From CAWAND01 sp963727915 (lineage in GTDB: Bacteria > Chloroflexota > Anaerolineae > Anaerolineales > E44-bin32): a stretch of 64,000 nt of DNA. Each line of letters begins with the position of its first letter. The first letter of the stretch is position 1. The DNA is taken from NCBI GenBank assembly GCA_963727915.1, contig CAVSID010000004.1:186001-250000 (forward strand), read 5' to 3'. Under the pieces are notes generated by a model. It searched no databases and was not told where the DNA came from. It saw nothing but the letters and a program-made list of their open reading frames with translations. Shown here one piece after another: positions 56,283 through 64,000 of the stretch. Both the position numbers and the translations under genes were made by a program.

Positions 56283-57233
56283 ATGTCCCAGCCGCTCATC
56301 GCCGTCGACCTTGGCGGGACGTCGTTGCGGGCGGCTCTCTTCGCCGGTGACTCGCCCCAGCCCGTACGCCATAAGAAGTTCTCCTCGCAAGCTGACAAAG
56401 GCCCGGCTCACGTTATCCGTCGGATGATCAAGGTCATCGAATCCGTCATGCCCGAGTCGCACAAGGGGCTGCGCATCGGCATCGGCGTTCCGGGCCCTCT
56501 TGATCCCTTCGAAGGGGTCGTCCTTGAAGCCCCCAACCTCCCGGGCTGGAAGAACGTCCCCCTGCAAGCCAAGCTCCAAAGCCATTTTGATTGCCCAGTC
56601 CGCCTCGGCAACGACGCCAATGTGGCGGCGCTGGGCGAGTGGCGGTTCGGCGCGGGTGAACAGGCCGACCCCATGTTGTATGTGAACATCGGCACGGGCA
56701 TCGGAGGCGGGCTCATCCAGGCTGGCCAGATCATGCTCGGCCAACGCGGCCTGGCGGCGGAATTTGGGCATGTCACCGTGGTCCCCGACGGCCCGTTGTG
56801 CGGCTGCGGGCAGCGAGGACATTTGGAGGCTCTGGCCGCCGGACCGGCCATCGCACGCCAGGCGAACCTTCGCTTGGATGGCGGCGCCGCCTCGAGCCTA
56901 TCCACGATCCGCCAAGCGGGCCGGCAGGTCACCGGGGTCGATGTCGGCCGGGCCGCCAACGAAGGCGATCCCCTGGCTCTGGAGATCATACGCTCGACGG
57001 GCGAGATCGTCGGCCTGGCCCTGGCGAGCTTTCTCCACATCCTCAATCCGCAGCGGGTGGTGCTCGGCGGAGGGGTGTCATTGATCGGGGCTCCTTTGCT
57101 CGACCCACTCGATGCGAGTCTTCGCCAGCATGTGATGCACCCGGGCTATCTTCAGGACCTCACCGTGGTCCAAGCCGCACTCGGTGATGACGCCGGCCTG
57201 GTTGGCGCCATGGTCCTGGCCGCCACCGTCTGA
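56283..57233 (+). CDS. ROK-family sugar kinase (glucokinase-like)
   Basis: This 316-residue kinase has the ROK layout: phosphate-1 loop LIAVDLGGTSLRAALF, GIGVPGPLDPFEGVVLEAPN, VRLGNDANVAALGEWRFGAG with the catalytic Asp, YVNIGTGIGGGLIQ, and the zinc motif GHVTVVPDGPLCGCGQRGHL (Cys/His ligands). The C-terminal part LHILNPQRVVLGGGVSLIG binds ATP. Glucokinase is the likeliest activity, but N-acetyl-sugar kinases share these motifs. Frame intact. Followed after 20 nt by the phosphate transporter gene. Confidence 0.92.
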   Translation: MSQPLIAVDLGGTSLRAALFAGDSPQPVRHKKFSSQADKGPAHVIRRMIKVIESVMPESHKGLRIGIGVPGPLDPFEGVVLEAPNLPGWKNVPLQAKLQSHFDCPVRLGNDANVAALGEWRFGAGEQADPMLYVNIGTGIGGGLIQAGQIMLGQRGLAAEFGHVTVVPDGPLCGCGQRGHLEALAAGPAIARQANLRLDGGAASSLSTIRQAGRQVTGVDVGRAANEGDPLALEIIRSTGEIVGLALASFLHILNPQRVVLGGGVSLIGAPLLDPLDASLRQHVMHPGYLQDLTVVQAALGDDAGLVGAMVLAATV

Positions 57234-57253
57234 GCTCCTGGCCGCGAAAAGCC

Positions 57254-58257
57254 ATGGCCGCCGCCAACGCCCTCCCGATGCTCATCGCGCTGCTTGATCC
57301 TGGCCCTGGCCTTCGGCTTCCTCAATGGCCTGCACGACAGCGCCAACATCGTGGCGGCCGTGATCACATCGCGCGCTCTCGAACCCTCGCACGGCACTGC
57401 TGCTTACGGCGCTGGCCGAATTCGCCGGCCCCTTCCTTTTCGGCGTTGCTGTGGCGCAGACGGTCGGCGCCGACCTGCTCAATCCGACCTCCCTGCAGAT
57501 CGACGTCGTAGTGGCAGCGCTGGTGGCGGCAGTGATCTGGGATCTGGTTACTTGGTATCTGGGCCTGCCAACCTCATCTTCGCACGCGCTGATCGGCGGC
57601 TTGCTGGGCGCCGGCATCCTGGCCGACGGGTTCGGCGTTGTACAGCTTCCGGGCCTGGCCAAGATCCTGCTGGCCCTGTTCCTGTCGCCGCCCATCGGTT
57701 TGGTCGTCGGGTACCTGATCATGCGAGTGACGATCTGGGCCGTACGCGACGCCGACCCGTCGATTAACCGGCGCTTCCGCAGCCTACAGGTCATCACCTT
57801 GCTGGGTCTGGGCCTGAGCCATGGGACCAACGATGGCCAGAAGACAATGGCCGTTATGGCCCTGGGCTTGGTCGCCGGCGGCGTGACATCGACCTTCACT
57901 GTGCCCATCTGGGTGATCGCCAGCAGCGGCCTGGCCATCGCCCTGGGAACGGCCGTCGGCGGCTGGCCGCTGATCCGCACCCTGGGCGGCAAGATCTTCC
58001 GCATCCGGCCCGTCCACGGGTTCAGCTCCCAGGTCGCCGGGATCGTCGTCATCTTGGGCGCGGCGCTGATGGGCGGTCCCGTCAGCACCACCCAGGTGCT
58101 GAGTTCGGCCATTATGGGCACAGGCGCCGCCCAACGCGTCAGCCAGGTCCGCTGGTTGGTCCTACGCGACATGGGCATCGCCTGGATCCTGACGATCCCG
58201 CTGACCGCCGGGGTCGCGGCGCTGCTATACATGCTGCTCGTTCGTCTCATCGGCTGA
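57254..58257 (+). CDS. PiT-family inorganic phosphate transporter; two indels
   Basis: About 335 residues, mostly membrane helices. Both PiT signature repeats are present: LALAFGFLNGLHDSANIVAA with VITSRAL, and LLGLGLSHGTNDGQKTMAVM. Also YLGLPTSSSHALIGGLLGAG and MGGPVSTTQVLSSAIMGTGA. Frame breaks near 57295 and 57395 (ALLLTALAEFAGPFLFGVAV lies in the second segment). Starts at ATG 57254. Low-affinity phosphate uptake coupled to H+ or Na+ is expected from the family. The stop abuts a CRP-like palindrome. Confidence 0.88.
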
Positions 58258-58275
58258 TTGTGAAATCCGTCACAA
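58258..58275. promoter_or_regulatory. CRP-like palindrome between the phosphate transporter and miaA
   Basis: Exact TTGTGA-AATCCG-TCACAA beginning at the base after the transporter stop and 12 nt before the miaA stop. Both flanking genes end here, so it could also serve as a small 3' hairpin. Confidence 0.45.
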
Positions 58276-58286
58276 ATTGATCGGGG

Positions 58287-59225
58287 CTATTCCCCGCCGC
58301 CGAGCCAGCGGCGAAGTCGGGTTTCCAGCGCATCCACCACGCCGGGCTGCATGTCGAACCAGGCGATTTGGGGATCATCCGGCTTAAACCAGTTGGCCTG
58401 CCGGCGGACGAACTTCCGGCTGGCGCTTCGGATCTTCTGTCTGGCTTCTTCCAGGCTCAGCTCACCGAGCACGACCTGCGCCAACTGCCGGTAGCCGATG
58501 GCCGACATGGCCGGCGACTCTGGGTCGACCCCCCTCTCGATCAGCCCGGCAACTTCATCCATCCAACCCGCCGCCAGCATCGCCTCCAGGCGATGATCGA
58601 TCCGCCGGTACAGCTCCTCCCGGGGTCGGCGCAGTCCGACGCGGAAGATGGCAAACGGAGGGGCGACCAAGTGCCGGGCCTCGCTCGGGCGGAGGCCGGT
58701 GAGGTGGTAAATCTCCAAGGCCCGCACAACCCGGCGGACGTTGCGAGAATCGATGGCACGCGCTCGATCTGGATCGACTTCGGCCAGCTGGGCGTGCAGG
58801 GCTTGGTGGCCTTCTGACTCGGCGATCGCCTCCAACCTGCGGCGCAGTTCCCAATCGGCCGGCGCCGGAGGCGGCCGCCAACCTTGCAGAACGGCCGTCA
58901 GATACTGGCCTGTGCCGCCGACCAAGAACGGGATCCGGCCACGGGCGTGAATATCCCGGATCGCTGCCAGGGCGGCCTTGCGGTAGGCCCCCAGGCTGAA
59001 GTTCTGGCTGGGTTCAACAATGTCAATCAGGTGATGCGGCACGCTGGTGAGGTCTTCGGGCCCCGGCTTGGCGGTTCCGATGTCCATCCCACGGTACACG
59101 AGCCGCGAGAATCGGCCGATACGATCTCGCCGTCGAGCCTGGACGCCGAGCGCGATGGCCAGCTCGGTTTTGCCGACGGCCGTGGGGCCCATCAGGGCAA
59201 TCAACGGGGCCTTCCGGGTTGACAT
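58287..59225 (-). CDS. miaA: tRNA dimethylallyltransferase; pair of compensating indels
   Basis: MiaA (312 aa) adds a dimethylallyl group to A37 of tRNAs reading U-starting codons. Seen: P-loop LIALMGPTAVGKTELAIALG, VYRGMDIGTAKPGPEDL, HHLIDIVEPSQNFSLGAYRK, FLVGGTGQYLTAVLQGW, RRVVRALEIYHLTGLRPSE and a terminal KFVRRQANWFK. Codons about 27-40 read as nonsense (ARRRDRIGRFSR); a one-base shift turns this stretch into LDGEIVSADSR, the conserved catalytic-Asp motif, so two opposite indels about 35 nt apart are evident. Start overlaps the yraN stop. Confidence 0.93.
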   Translation of the reverse strand: MSTRKAPLIALMGPTAVGKTELAIALGVQARRRDRIGRFSRLVYRGMDIGTAKPGPEDLTSVPHHLIDIVEPSQNFSLGAYRKAALAAIRDIHARGRIPFLVGGTGQYLTAVLQGWRPPPAPADWELRRRLEAIAESEGHQALHAQLAEVDPDRARAIDSRNVRRVVRALEIYHLTGLRPSEARHLVAPPFAIFRVGLRRPREELYRRIDHRLEAMLAAGWMDEVAGLIERGVDPESPAMSAIGYRQLAQVVLGELSLEEARQKIRSASRKFVRRQANWFKPDDPQIAWFDMQPGVVDALETRLRRWLGGGE

Positions 59226-59605
59226 CAGCCCCCGCCGGGCGGTTCGGCGCCGATGGCGTTGACGTAGTGTTCGAGACGGACGACGTCGCCGGCCGGACCC
59301 TGGTCGATTGCCACCACGTCAAAGCGAAAATCGCTCTCCACCTGCTCGTGGTCCTGAAGATAGGCCCAGGCCGTTTTGCGAAGCCGGGCTTGTTTGGCAG
59401 GTGTGACCGCCTCTTCGGGCCAACCGAACTCGTGCCGACGACGGGCCTTGACCTCCACAAACACCAGCGTCTCCCCGTCCACGGCCACCAGGTCCAGCTC
59501 GCCGTGCGCTGCATGCCAATTGCGATCCAGGATGCGGTAGCCCTTGTCGATCAGGAAGCGGGCAGCCGTCTCTTCGCCCCAGGCTCCCAAGCCCCGCTGG
59601 GCCAT
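59225..59605 (-). CDS. yraN: YraN/UPF0102 endonuclease-fold protein
   Basis: This 126-residue protein has the restriction-endonuclease fold of UPF0102: GAWGEETAARFLIDKGYRIL, then the catalytic core HGELDLVAVDGETLVFVEVK (E-L-D ... E-V-K), and ARLRKTAWAYLQ. Function is not firmly known; a DNA-processing role is proposed for the family. The ATG at 59605 is preferred over an upstream TTG because family members start close to this point. Its stop overlaps the miaA start codon. Confidence 0.88.
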   Translation of the reverse strand: MAQRGLGAWGEETAARFLIDKGYRILDRNWHAAHGELDLVAVDGETLVFVEVKARRRHEFGWPEEAVTPAKQARLRKTAWAYLQDHEQVESDFRFDVVAIDQGPAGDVVRLEHYVNAIGAEPPGGG

Positions 59606-59622
59606 CAGGCTGGGCCGCGCAG

Positions 59623-60802
59623 TCAATTCCAGAGGCGCCTCAGCACGCGACCGTTGCGCGCCTTGGGTTGACCGACAAGCGTCTCGTAGTGCTCTTCGAC
59701 CATTCGGCTGGTGCGCTGAATGTCGTACTCAAGGGCCGAGCTCCGGGCACGAACCGACATGTCCATCCGCAGAGCCGTGTCGGCGATAAGCCGAGTCAGC
59801 TTGGCGGTGAACGCGGCAAGGTCGTCCCGGCAGACGAACCCGTTCTCCCCGTCCGTGATCGTGTCCCCAACTCCCGGAGAATCGATCCCCACGACCGGCA
59901 GCCCACAGGCCAAGGCTTCGATCACGGAGAGCGGATGCACCTCTGTGACAGATGCTGTGACAAAGGCGTCAGCCGCCGTCAGGTAGCAGGGGACATCATC
60001 ATGGGGGACCATTCCGGTGAATACCACTTTGTCCTTCAGCCCGCTGCGCGCCGCCAAGTCCTGCAGGTTGTCCCGCTCCGGTCCGTCGCCGACGAGCACC
60101 AAGCTCGTGTCGGGATAGGCCGTTTGCGCTCCGGCGAATGCCCGTACCAGGAAGGTCAGGTTCTTTTCGGGGCCCAACCGGCCGCTGTAGATCAGGACCA
60201 CGTCCTCATCCGCGAGCCCCAATTCCCTCGCGCGGGATGGGTTGGATGTCTTCTTCGAAGCGGCCCAGGTCGACGCCGTTGGGGATGACTTCGATCGGAC
60301 CGCTGACGTCCAGGTCGCGCAGGACCCTTCGCAATCCATCGGAAGGTGCGATGACCAAGTCGACTTCCTTGCAGAAGGAAGGCAGGTAGGCTTGAAGGAA
60401 AGATGTGCCGACCACATCCGGCAGCATCGGCAGGTAAGCCTGGGCGTACAAGTCGTAGCGCGTGTGGTTGGTGAAGACGATCGGGATGTTCTTGGGTCGG
60501 CAGTAACGCAGCGCCAACCGTCCGCTCAAGAAAGGGTGTTGGACATGGGCGATGTCCATCGTCTCCAGCAGCCGCTGCGCCGAGCTGGCATAGCGAAAGC
60601 CGAGATGGATGCCTGTGTCCGCCACCGGGACCCCGGGGGAACGGATGATATTCGTCTCGTCATCCGGGAAGTCAAGATCCCCAAAGGTGAACACAAACAC
60701 CTCATGTCCACGGCTCTCGAGGACCTGTTTGTTCAGGCTGATGTAGTGGGTGACTCCGCTGATGTGCGGCTTATAAGTGTCGGCGAGCAGGCCGATTCGC
60801 AT
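59623..60802 (-). CDS. Family 4 glycosyltransferase; one indel
   Basis: About 393 residues. The N-terminal Rossmann domain starts MRIGLLADTYKPHISGVTHY and includes HVQHPFLSGRLALRYCR and FTNHTRYDLYAQAYLPM; after a shift near 60235 the C-terminal domain has LIYSGRLGPEKNLTFLVRAF, LVLVGDGPERDNLQDLAARS, VFTGMVPHDDVPCYLTAADA and the E-x7-E nucleotide-sugar motif VTEVHPLSVIEALACGLPVV. Similar enzymes glycosylate diacylglycerol to make membrane glycolipids or add mannose; which applies cannot be read. GGAGG lies 6 nt before the ATG at 60802. Confidence 0.9.
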
Positions 60803-60931
60803 CCTCAATCCTCCAGGCATTTTCATCGTAGCCTGCACCCAGTCCCTGGTCAAGCCGGTCAGGTGCCCAGCTTGGATGCCCCCTTGAACTGTGCTATGCT
60901 TTGGCCGTTCTCCGCAGCGCGCGAGGGATTC

Positions 60932-61414
60932 ATGAAGATCGTCAGTGTCCTGGGGCAAGCCGACATCTTTGCCGACATCAGCCCGGCTCAACTTGAGCTG
61001 GTGGCTTCCCTGTGTCAGGTCCGAGAGGTCTCCCGGGGCGATACAATCTTCGAAGAGAACGCCGCCAGCGATGAATTGTACGTCATCGCCGAGGGCGAGG
61101 TCGACATCCTCGTCGATCCGGCGCTCGTCAGCCACCCTGGCGATGAGAGCAGCGGTCCGACGGTGATCGCCAGGCTGCGTCGCGGCCAGTCGTTCGGCGA
61201 AATTGCCCTGGTGGACCAGGGGTTGAGGTCGGCTTCCGCCCGCAGCGCCAATGACGCCACTTCTCTGGTTGTTATTCCTCGGGATCAGCTGATCCTCTTG
61301 TGTGAGAGTGACCCCATCTTGGGCTACCGCTTGATGCGCAATCTGGCTGCTGACCTTTCCATCAAACTGAGGAACGCCGACTTGCTGCTTCGCGCCGGTC
61401 TGCTGGATTCCTGA
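60932..61414 (+). CDS. Stand-alone cyclic-nucleotide-binding-domain protein
   Basis: This 160-residue protein is one CNB (CRP-like sensor) domain: ADISPAQLELVASLCQVREV, GDTIFEENAASDELYVIAEG, and the phosphate-binding cassette GQSFGEIALVDQGLRSASAR, then DATSLVVIPRDQLILLCES. There is no DNA-binding helix-turn-helix after it, only a helix LGYRLMRNLAADLSIKLRNA. It could be a regulatory subunit or a sensor working with another protein. The arginine of the cassette that contacts the cyclic phosphate is present (LRSASAR). Monocistronic. Confidence 0.87.
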   Translation: MKIVSVLGQADIFADISPAQLELVASLCQVREVSRGDTIFEENAASDELYVIAEGEVDILVDPALVSHPGDESSGPTVIARLRRGQSFGEIALVDQGLRSASARSANDATSLVVIPRDQLILLCESDPILGYRLMRNLAADLSIKLRNADLLLRAGLLDS

Positions 61415-61760
61415 ACGCCCCGGCCGGTCTTGTACCGAATTTGTTTGACACCCGTATCCGTCGGCCGATAGAATGGATTGCTTGGAACGCGGGCGGTCCG
61501 GCCTGGAAGAATGCCGTAGGACAGCTCCCACACCGGGCGAACGATCAAGTGGCCGCCAGGCACTATCGATCCGCCCCGGCGCCCGATGGTGTCGAGACAC
61601 ATTGGGCTGGACCCGGTCACGGACGGCTAACTTGATCGCTGGCTCGTCCGAACAGCCGCCTGAGCGCGCCGGACGCGGTTCTGCAAAAGGCTGGCACCCG
61701 GCCTAAGGGTTGGCTCCAGTTTCCGAGACCACGTGGCTTGTCCCATGCTTGTGAGCGTAG
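61415..61760. other. Intergenic stretch without a recognisable gene
   Basis: About 345 nt before the livK promoter. No tRNA-like fold, known RNA or coding similarity was recognised. Confidence 0.4.
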
Positions 61761-61790
61761 TTGACATGCCGGAGCAGGCCGATATAGAAT
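61761..61790 (+). promoter_or_regulatory. livK promoter
   Basis: Perfect TTGACA (61761-61766); TATAGA at 16-nt spacing (61783-61788) or TAGAAT at 18-nt spacing (61785-61790). The start codon is 62001, so the leader is about 205 nt. Confidence 0.65.
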
Positions 61791-61795
61791 TTGGC

Positions 61796-62000
61796 ATTCA
61801 CGAGAGGGGAAACGGAATGGGCAGCCTGCGGGCTGCACTGCCGTCAGGCGCCCTCGCCTGTTCCGACGGCTTGGCAGTTCCGAGCCGAAGAAAGGAGGTG
61901 CCGGAGGGATACCGTCCTGTTAATTTCCGACAGCTAGCAATGGTCCCCCGAACGGCCCGACATGATCGCCGGGCGACAATTGTAGGAGGAGGATGACGCA
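61796..62000 (+). promoter_or_regulatory. Long structured leader of livK
   Basis: About 205 nt of untranslated leader. It contains a stem CGGCTTGG/CCGAGCCG (61867-61887, one G-U pair) and a strong ribosome-binding site AGGAGGAGG 9 nt before the ATG. No known riboswitch class was recognised. Confidence 0.4.
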
Positions 62001-63206
62001 ATGAGACGTACCCCTTGGGTGCTGTCCGTACTGATCATCGCAGGCTTTCTGCTGACGGCCTGCGGTGGCGCGCAGGCCTTTCAGTGTACCGATGCGATCG
62101 GCTGCGTGACTTACGGTCCCAATGATCCGATCAAACTGGCCTCGGCTCTGGTTATCTCCGGCCCCAACGCCGACCTGGGCACGGACTCACAGCATGGCGT
62201 AGAGATTGCGATCGAATTCCAGGGCAAGGTTGACGGTCACGACGTGACGCTTCAGGCTGAAGACGACGGCTGTAACGCCGAGGGCGGGCAAGCCGCTGGT
62301 CAGAAGATCGTTTCCGACCCCTCGATCATTGGCGTGGTCGGCACGAGCTGCTCGGGCGCGGCTGTTCCAATGTCCAAGGTGATCTCGGACGCCGGCTACT
62401 TCATGGTGTCCCCGTCCAACACTTCGCCCGTGCTGACGGACCCCGCTCAGGCCTGGAACCCCGGCTATCTGCGAACCGCCCACAACGACAAGGTCCAGGG
62501 CGCAGCCATGGCCGACTTCGTGTACAACACGCTTGGTCTGAAGACGGCGGCCGCCATCCATGACGGCGACCCCTACACTGAGGGCCTGGCCAACGCCTTC
62601 CGGGAATCGTTCACCTCACTGGGTGGAACGGTCGTAGCCTTCACGGCTATCAGCGTCGGCGACACCGACATGCACCCGGTGCTGAGCGCCGTGGCTGCCG
62701 CCGGCCCGCCGGACTTCATCTACTTCCCGGTCTTCACGGCTGAGTGTGCCTTCCTGGCCAAGCAGTCCAAGGAGGTCGCTGGTCTGGAGAACACCAAGGT
62801 TGCTGCGGCCGATGGTTGTATTTCGACCGCCGCTGCCGAGGCCATCGGACCCGCCGGTGAGGGCATGTACTTCTCCGGCCCCGACACCTCTTTCTCAGGC
62901 GCCTTGAACGATAAGTTCCTGGCCGCCTATCAGGCGGACTACGGCACGGCCCCGATCTCGGTCTTCCATGCGCATGCTTTCGATGCCACCAACATGATCT
63001 TCGCCTGCATCGAAAAGGTCGGCGTACTGGACTCCGACAACACGCTTCACATCGGCCGCCAGGCCATGCGCGACTGCCTGTATGCCACCAAGGATTTCCA
63101 GGGCATCACCGGCAACCTGACCTGCGACCAGTACGGCGACTGTGCCGATCCTAAGATCACAGTTTCTCAGTTGCAGAGCGGCGAATACGTCAAGATCTGG
63201 CCGTAA
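62001..63206 (+). CDS. livK: Branched-chain amino-acid ABC transporter binding lipoprotein
   Basis: This 401-residue protein has a lipoprotein signal (LSVLIIAGFLLTACGG) and the Leu/Ile/Val-binding two-lobe fold: IKLASALVISGPNADLGTDS, HGVEIAIEFQGKVDGHDVTL, IIGVVGTSCSGAAVPMSKVI, MVSPSNTSPVLTD, AIHDGDPYTEGLANAFRESF, FIYFPVFTAECAFLAKQSKE. It has several cysteines in the mature part, unusual for the family. Substrate could be amino acids or amides, since the family is broad. The permease gene follows after a stem-loop, the usual order for liv operons. Frame intact. Confidence 0.92.
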   Translation: MRRTPWVLSVLIIAGFLLTACGGAQAFQCTDAIGCVTYGPNDPIKLASALVISGPNADLGTDSQHGVEIAIEFQGKVDGHDVTLQAEDDGCNAEGGQAAGQKIVSDPSIIGVVGTSCSGAAVPMSKVISDAGYFMVSPSNTSPVLTDPAQAWNPGYLRTAHNDKVQGAAMADFVYNTLGLKTAAAIHDGDPYTEGLANAFRESFTSLGGTVVAFTAISVGDTDMHPVLSAVAAAGPPDFIYFPVFTAECAFLAKQSKEVAGLENTKVAAADGCISTAAAEAIGPAGEGMYFSGPDTSFSGALNDKFLAAYQADYGTAPISVFHAHAFDATNMIFACIEKVGVLDSDNTLHIGRQAMRDCLYATKDFQGITGNLTCDQYGDCADPKITVSQLQSGEYVKIWP

Positions 63207-63265
63207 CCTGTAACTTGCTCCCTAGGCGGGTGATCGTGCCGCCCGAGCGGAGTGACGGCTGAAAG

Positions 63266-63301
63266 GGGTGGGCCCAGGGATCAACTCTTTGGGCCCATCC
63301 C
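63266..63301 (+). other. Stem-loop between livK and the permease gene
   Basis: GGGTGGGCCCA pairs with TGGGCCCATCCC with one bulged base, loop about 13 nt. It lies about 60 nt after the livK stop and 20 nt before the permease ATG, and probably serves to stabilise livK mRNA or reduce read-through. Confidence 0.6.
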
Positions 63302-63321
63302 TCCTCATCGGAGACAACCCA

Positions 63322-64000
63322 ATGCGTCAGCGTTTGGCCAAACTCGACTTCTTGGGCCTGTTCTTGTGGATTATTGCCGCCAGCATCATCCTGTTCGCCA
63401 TCTGGGGAACGGTTGCCACCCTTAGAGACAATCCTTACCCAAGTTCAACTTGGATCGGTTTCATCGTCTTCGGTGTTTCGCAGGGATCGATGTATGCGTT
63501 GATCGCCATCGGCTACACGTTGGTCTATGGCGTGTTGTTTATGATCAACTTCGCCCATGGCGAATTCTTCATGTCGGGCATTTTCACGGCGACAGTCTTC
63601 GTTGCTGGGCCCCTGACCGAATCCGGCTTCATGGAAAGCCACCCGATTGAATCGCTGCTTGCGGTGGCCGTCGTATCGATGGTGGTGTCGGTTGGCGTGG
63701 CCGTCCTCACCGAGAGGGTCGCCTATCGCCCTCTTCGCAACGCCCCTCGCCTGGTGCCGCTGATCACAGCTATTGGCGCCTCCATCTTCTGGCAAAACTT
63801 CTTCCGCGGGCTGTTTGGATCTGAAAACAAGCCTTTCCCGCAGATTGAACAGCTCAAAGGCACCATCTCCGTTTTCGGGATCGAAATCCTGAAGACGCAC
63901 GTGGTCGTCATCATCGTGACAATCATTATGTTGATCGCTTTGAACTTCTTCATCATGCGTACAAGATCCGGCAAGGCCATCCGTGCCGTGGCGGAGAATC
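63322..64000 (+). CDS. livH: Branched-chain amino-acid ABC transporter permease, truncated by the window edge
   Basis: The first 226 codons of a LivH-type permease are present. It starts RQRLAKLDFLGLFLWIIAAS with an extra N-terminal helix, then the LivH core: WIGFIVFGVSQGSMYALIAI, GYTLVYGVLFMINFAHGEFF (family signature), TERVAYRPLRNAPRLVPLIT and RTRSGKAIRAVAEN (coupling loop), where the window ends. It pairs with LivK and presumably with LivM, LivG and LivF further right. Confidence 0.93.
   Translation, partial: MRQRLAKLDFLGLFLWIIAASIILFAIWGTVATLRDNPYPSSTWIGFIVFGVSQGSMYALIAIGYTLVYGVLFMINFAHGEFFMSGIFTATVFVAGPLTESGFMESHPIESLLAVAVVSMVVSVGVAVLTERVAYRPLRNAPRLVPLITAIGASIFWQNFFRGLFGSENKPFPQIEQLKGTISVFGIEILKTHVVVIIVTIIMLIALNFFIMRTRSGKAIRAVAEN

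Noticed and set aside
58287..59225. Programmed frameshifting as an explanation for the broken frames (miaA, alaS, sigA and others).
   Set aside because: Breaks are scattered, lack a common slippery sequence and occur many times per gene; sequencing error is simpler.
59943..59965. Two TGTGACA copies in direct orientation within the glycosyltransferase gene, resembling CRP half-sites.
   Set aside because: They are direct, not inverted, and encode the peptide VTDAVTKA-like stretch on the opposite strand; no operator geometry.
61415..62000. Possible riboswitch or small RNA gene upstream of livK.
   Set aside because: Only a promoter, one short stem and a ribosome-binding site could be supported; no known RNA consensus was recognisable.
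1..64000. tRNA, rRNA, CRISPR arrays and insertion sequences.
   Set aside because: Read on both strands; no cloverleaf with a conserved T-loop, no rRNA core motifs, no regularly spaced repeats with spacers and no transposase motifs were found.

Overview
The window looks like a high-GC bacterial chromosome fragment, most likely from an Anaerolineae-type member of the Chloroflexota. That is inferred from gene content: FHA proteins beside a SEDS/PBP fusion, a chromosomal baseplate-J-like membrane protein between alaS and ruvX, DUF389 and Usp modules, lipoprotein-anchored binding proteins, and a glucose dehydrogenase of the archaeal type. No rRNA, tRNA, CRISPR array, insertion sequence or prophage was recognised. 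Many genes are broken by single-base indels, densest between about 16.3 and 26 kb. Each affected gene can be followed by changing frame, so I read them as intact genes with sequencing errors and give their full span.

Region 1 (1-10.2 kb, minus strand) is housekeeping and cell-wall growth. In transcription order it holds two FhaA-like FHA proteins, a membrane FHA protein, MTA phosphorylase, a RodA/FtsW-PBP fusion, ffh, rpsP, khpA, rimM and pyrG (runs off the left edge). The order resembles the actinobacterial fhaA-fhaB-pstP-rodA-pbpA cluster without its kinases and phosphatase. The transpeptidase half of the fusion has lost all three catalytic motifs while the SEDS half keeps its own, which is the most striking observation here.

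Region 2 (10.2-17.5 kb) holds archease-rtcB (RNA repair), a DUF488 gene, an ABC-2 exporter pair and a LiaF/PspC-type envelope-stress cluster. Region 3 (17.5-26.3 kb) holds tyrS and alaS diverging, then alaS, baseplate-J-like, ruvX and mltG, and the primary sigma factor on the other strand.

Region 4 (26.3-34.9 kb) has an S9 peptidase, glucose dehydrogenase, a very long APC permease-Usp-Usp-DUF389 fusion, pyrimidine nucleoside phosphorylase and a small lipoprotein. Region 5 (35.3-47.8 kb, minus strand) is an L-arabinose operon: LacI regulator, a furanose-type ABC importer (binding protein, ATPase, two permeases), an M24-fold protein, araB, araD, araA, followed by TlpA- and CcdA-like redox genes.

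Region 6 (48.3-64 kb) has GntR-slipin, an amidohydrolase fused to a CYTH domain, a PLP decarboxylase, mutS, a ROK kinase, a PiT phosphate transporter, miaA, yraN, a glycosyltransferase, a lone cyclic-nucleotide-binding protein and the start of a branched-chain amino-acid ABC transporter (runs off the right edge). Exact CRP-like palindromes TTGTGA-N6-TCACAA occur four times in the window, far above chance.
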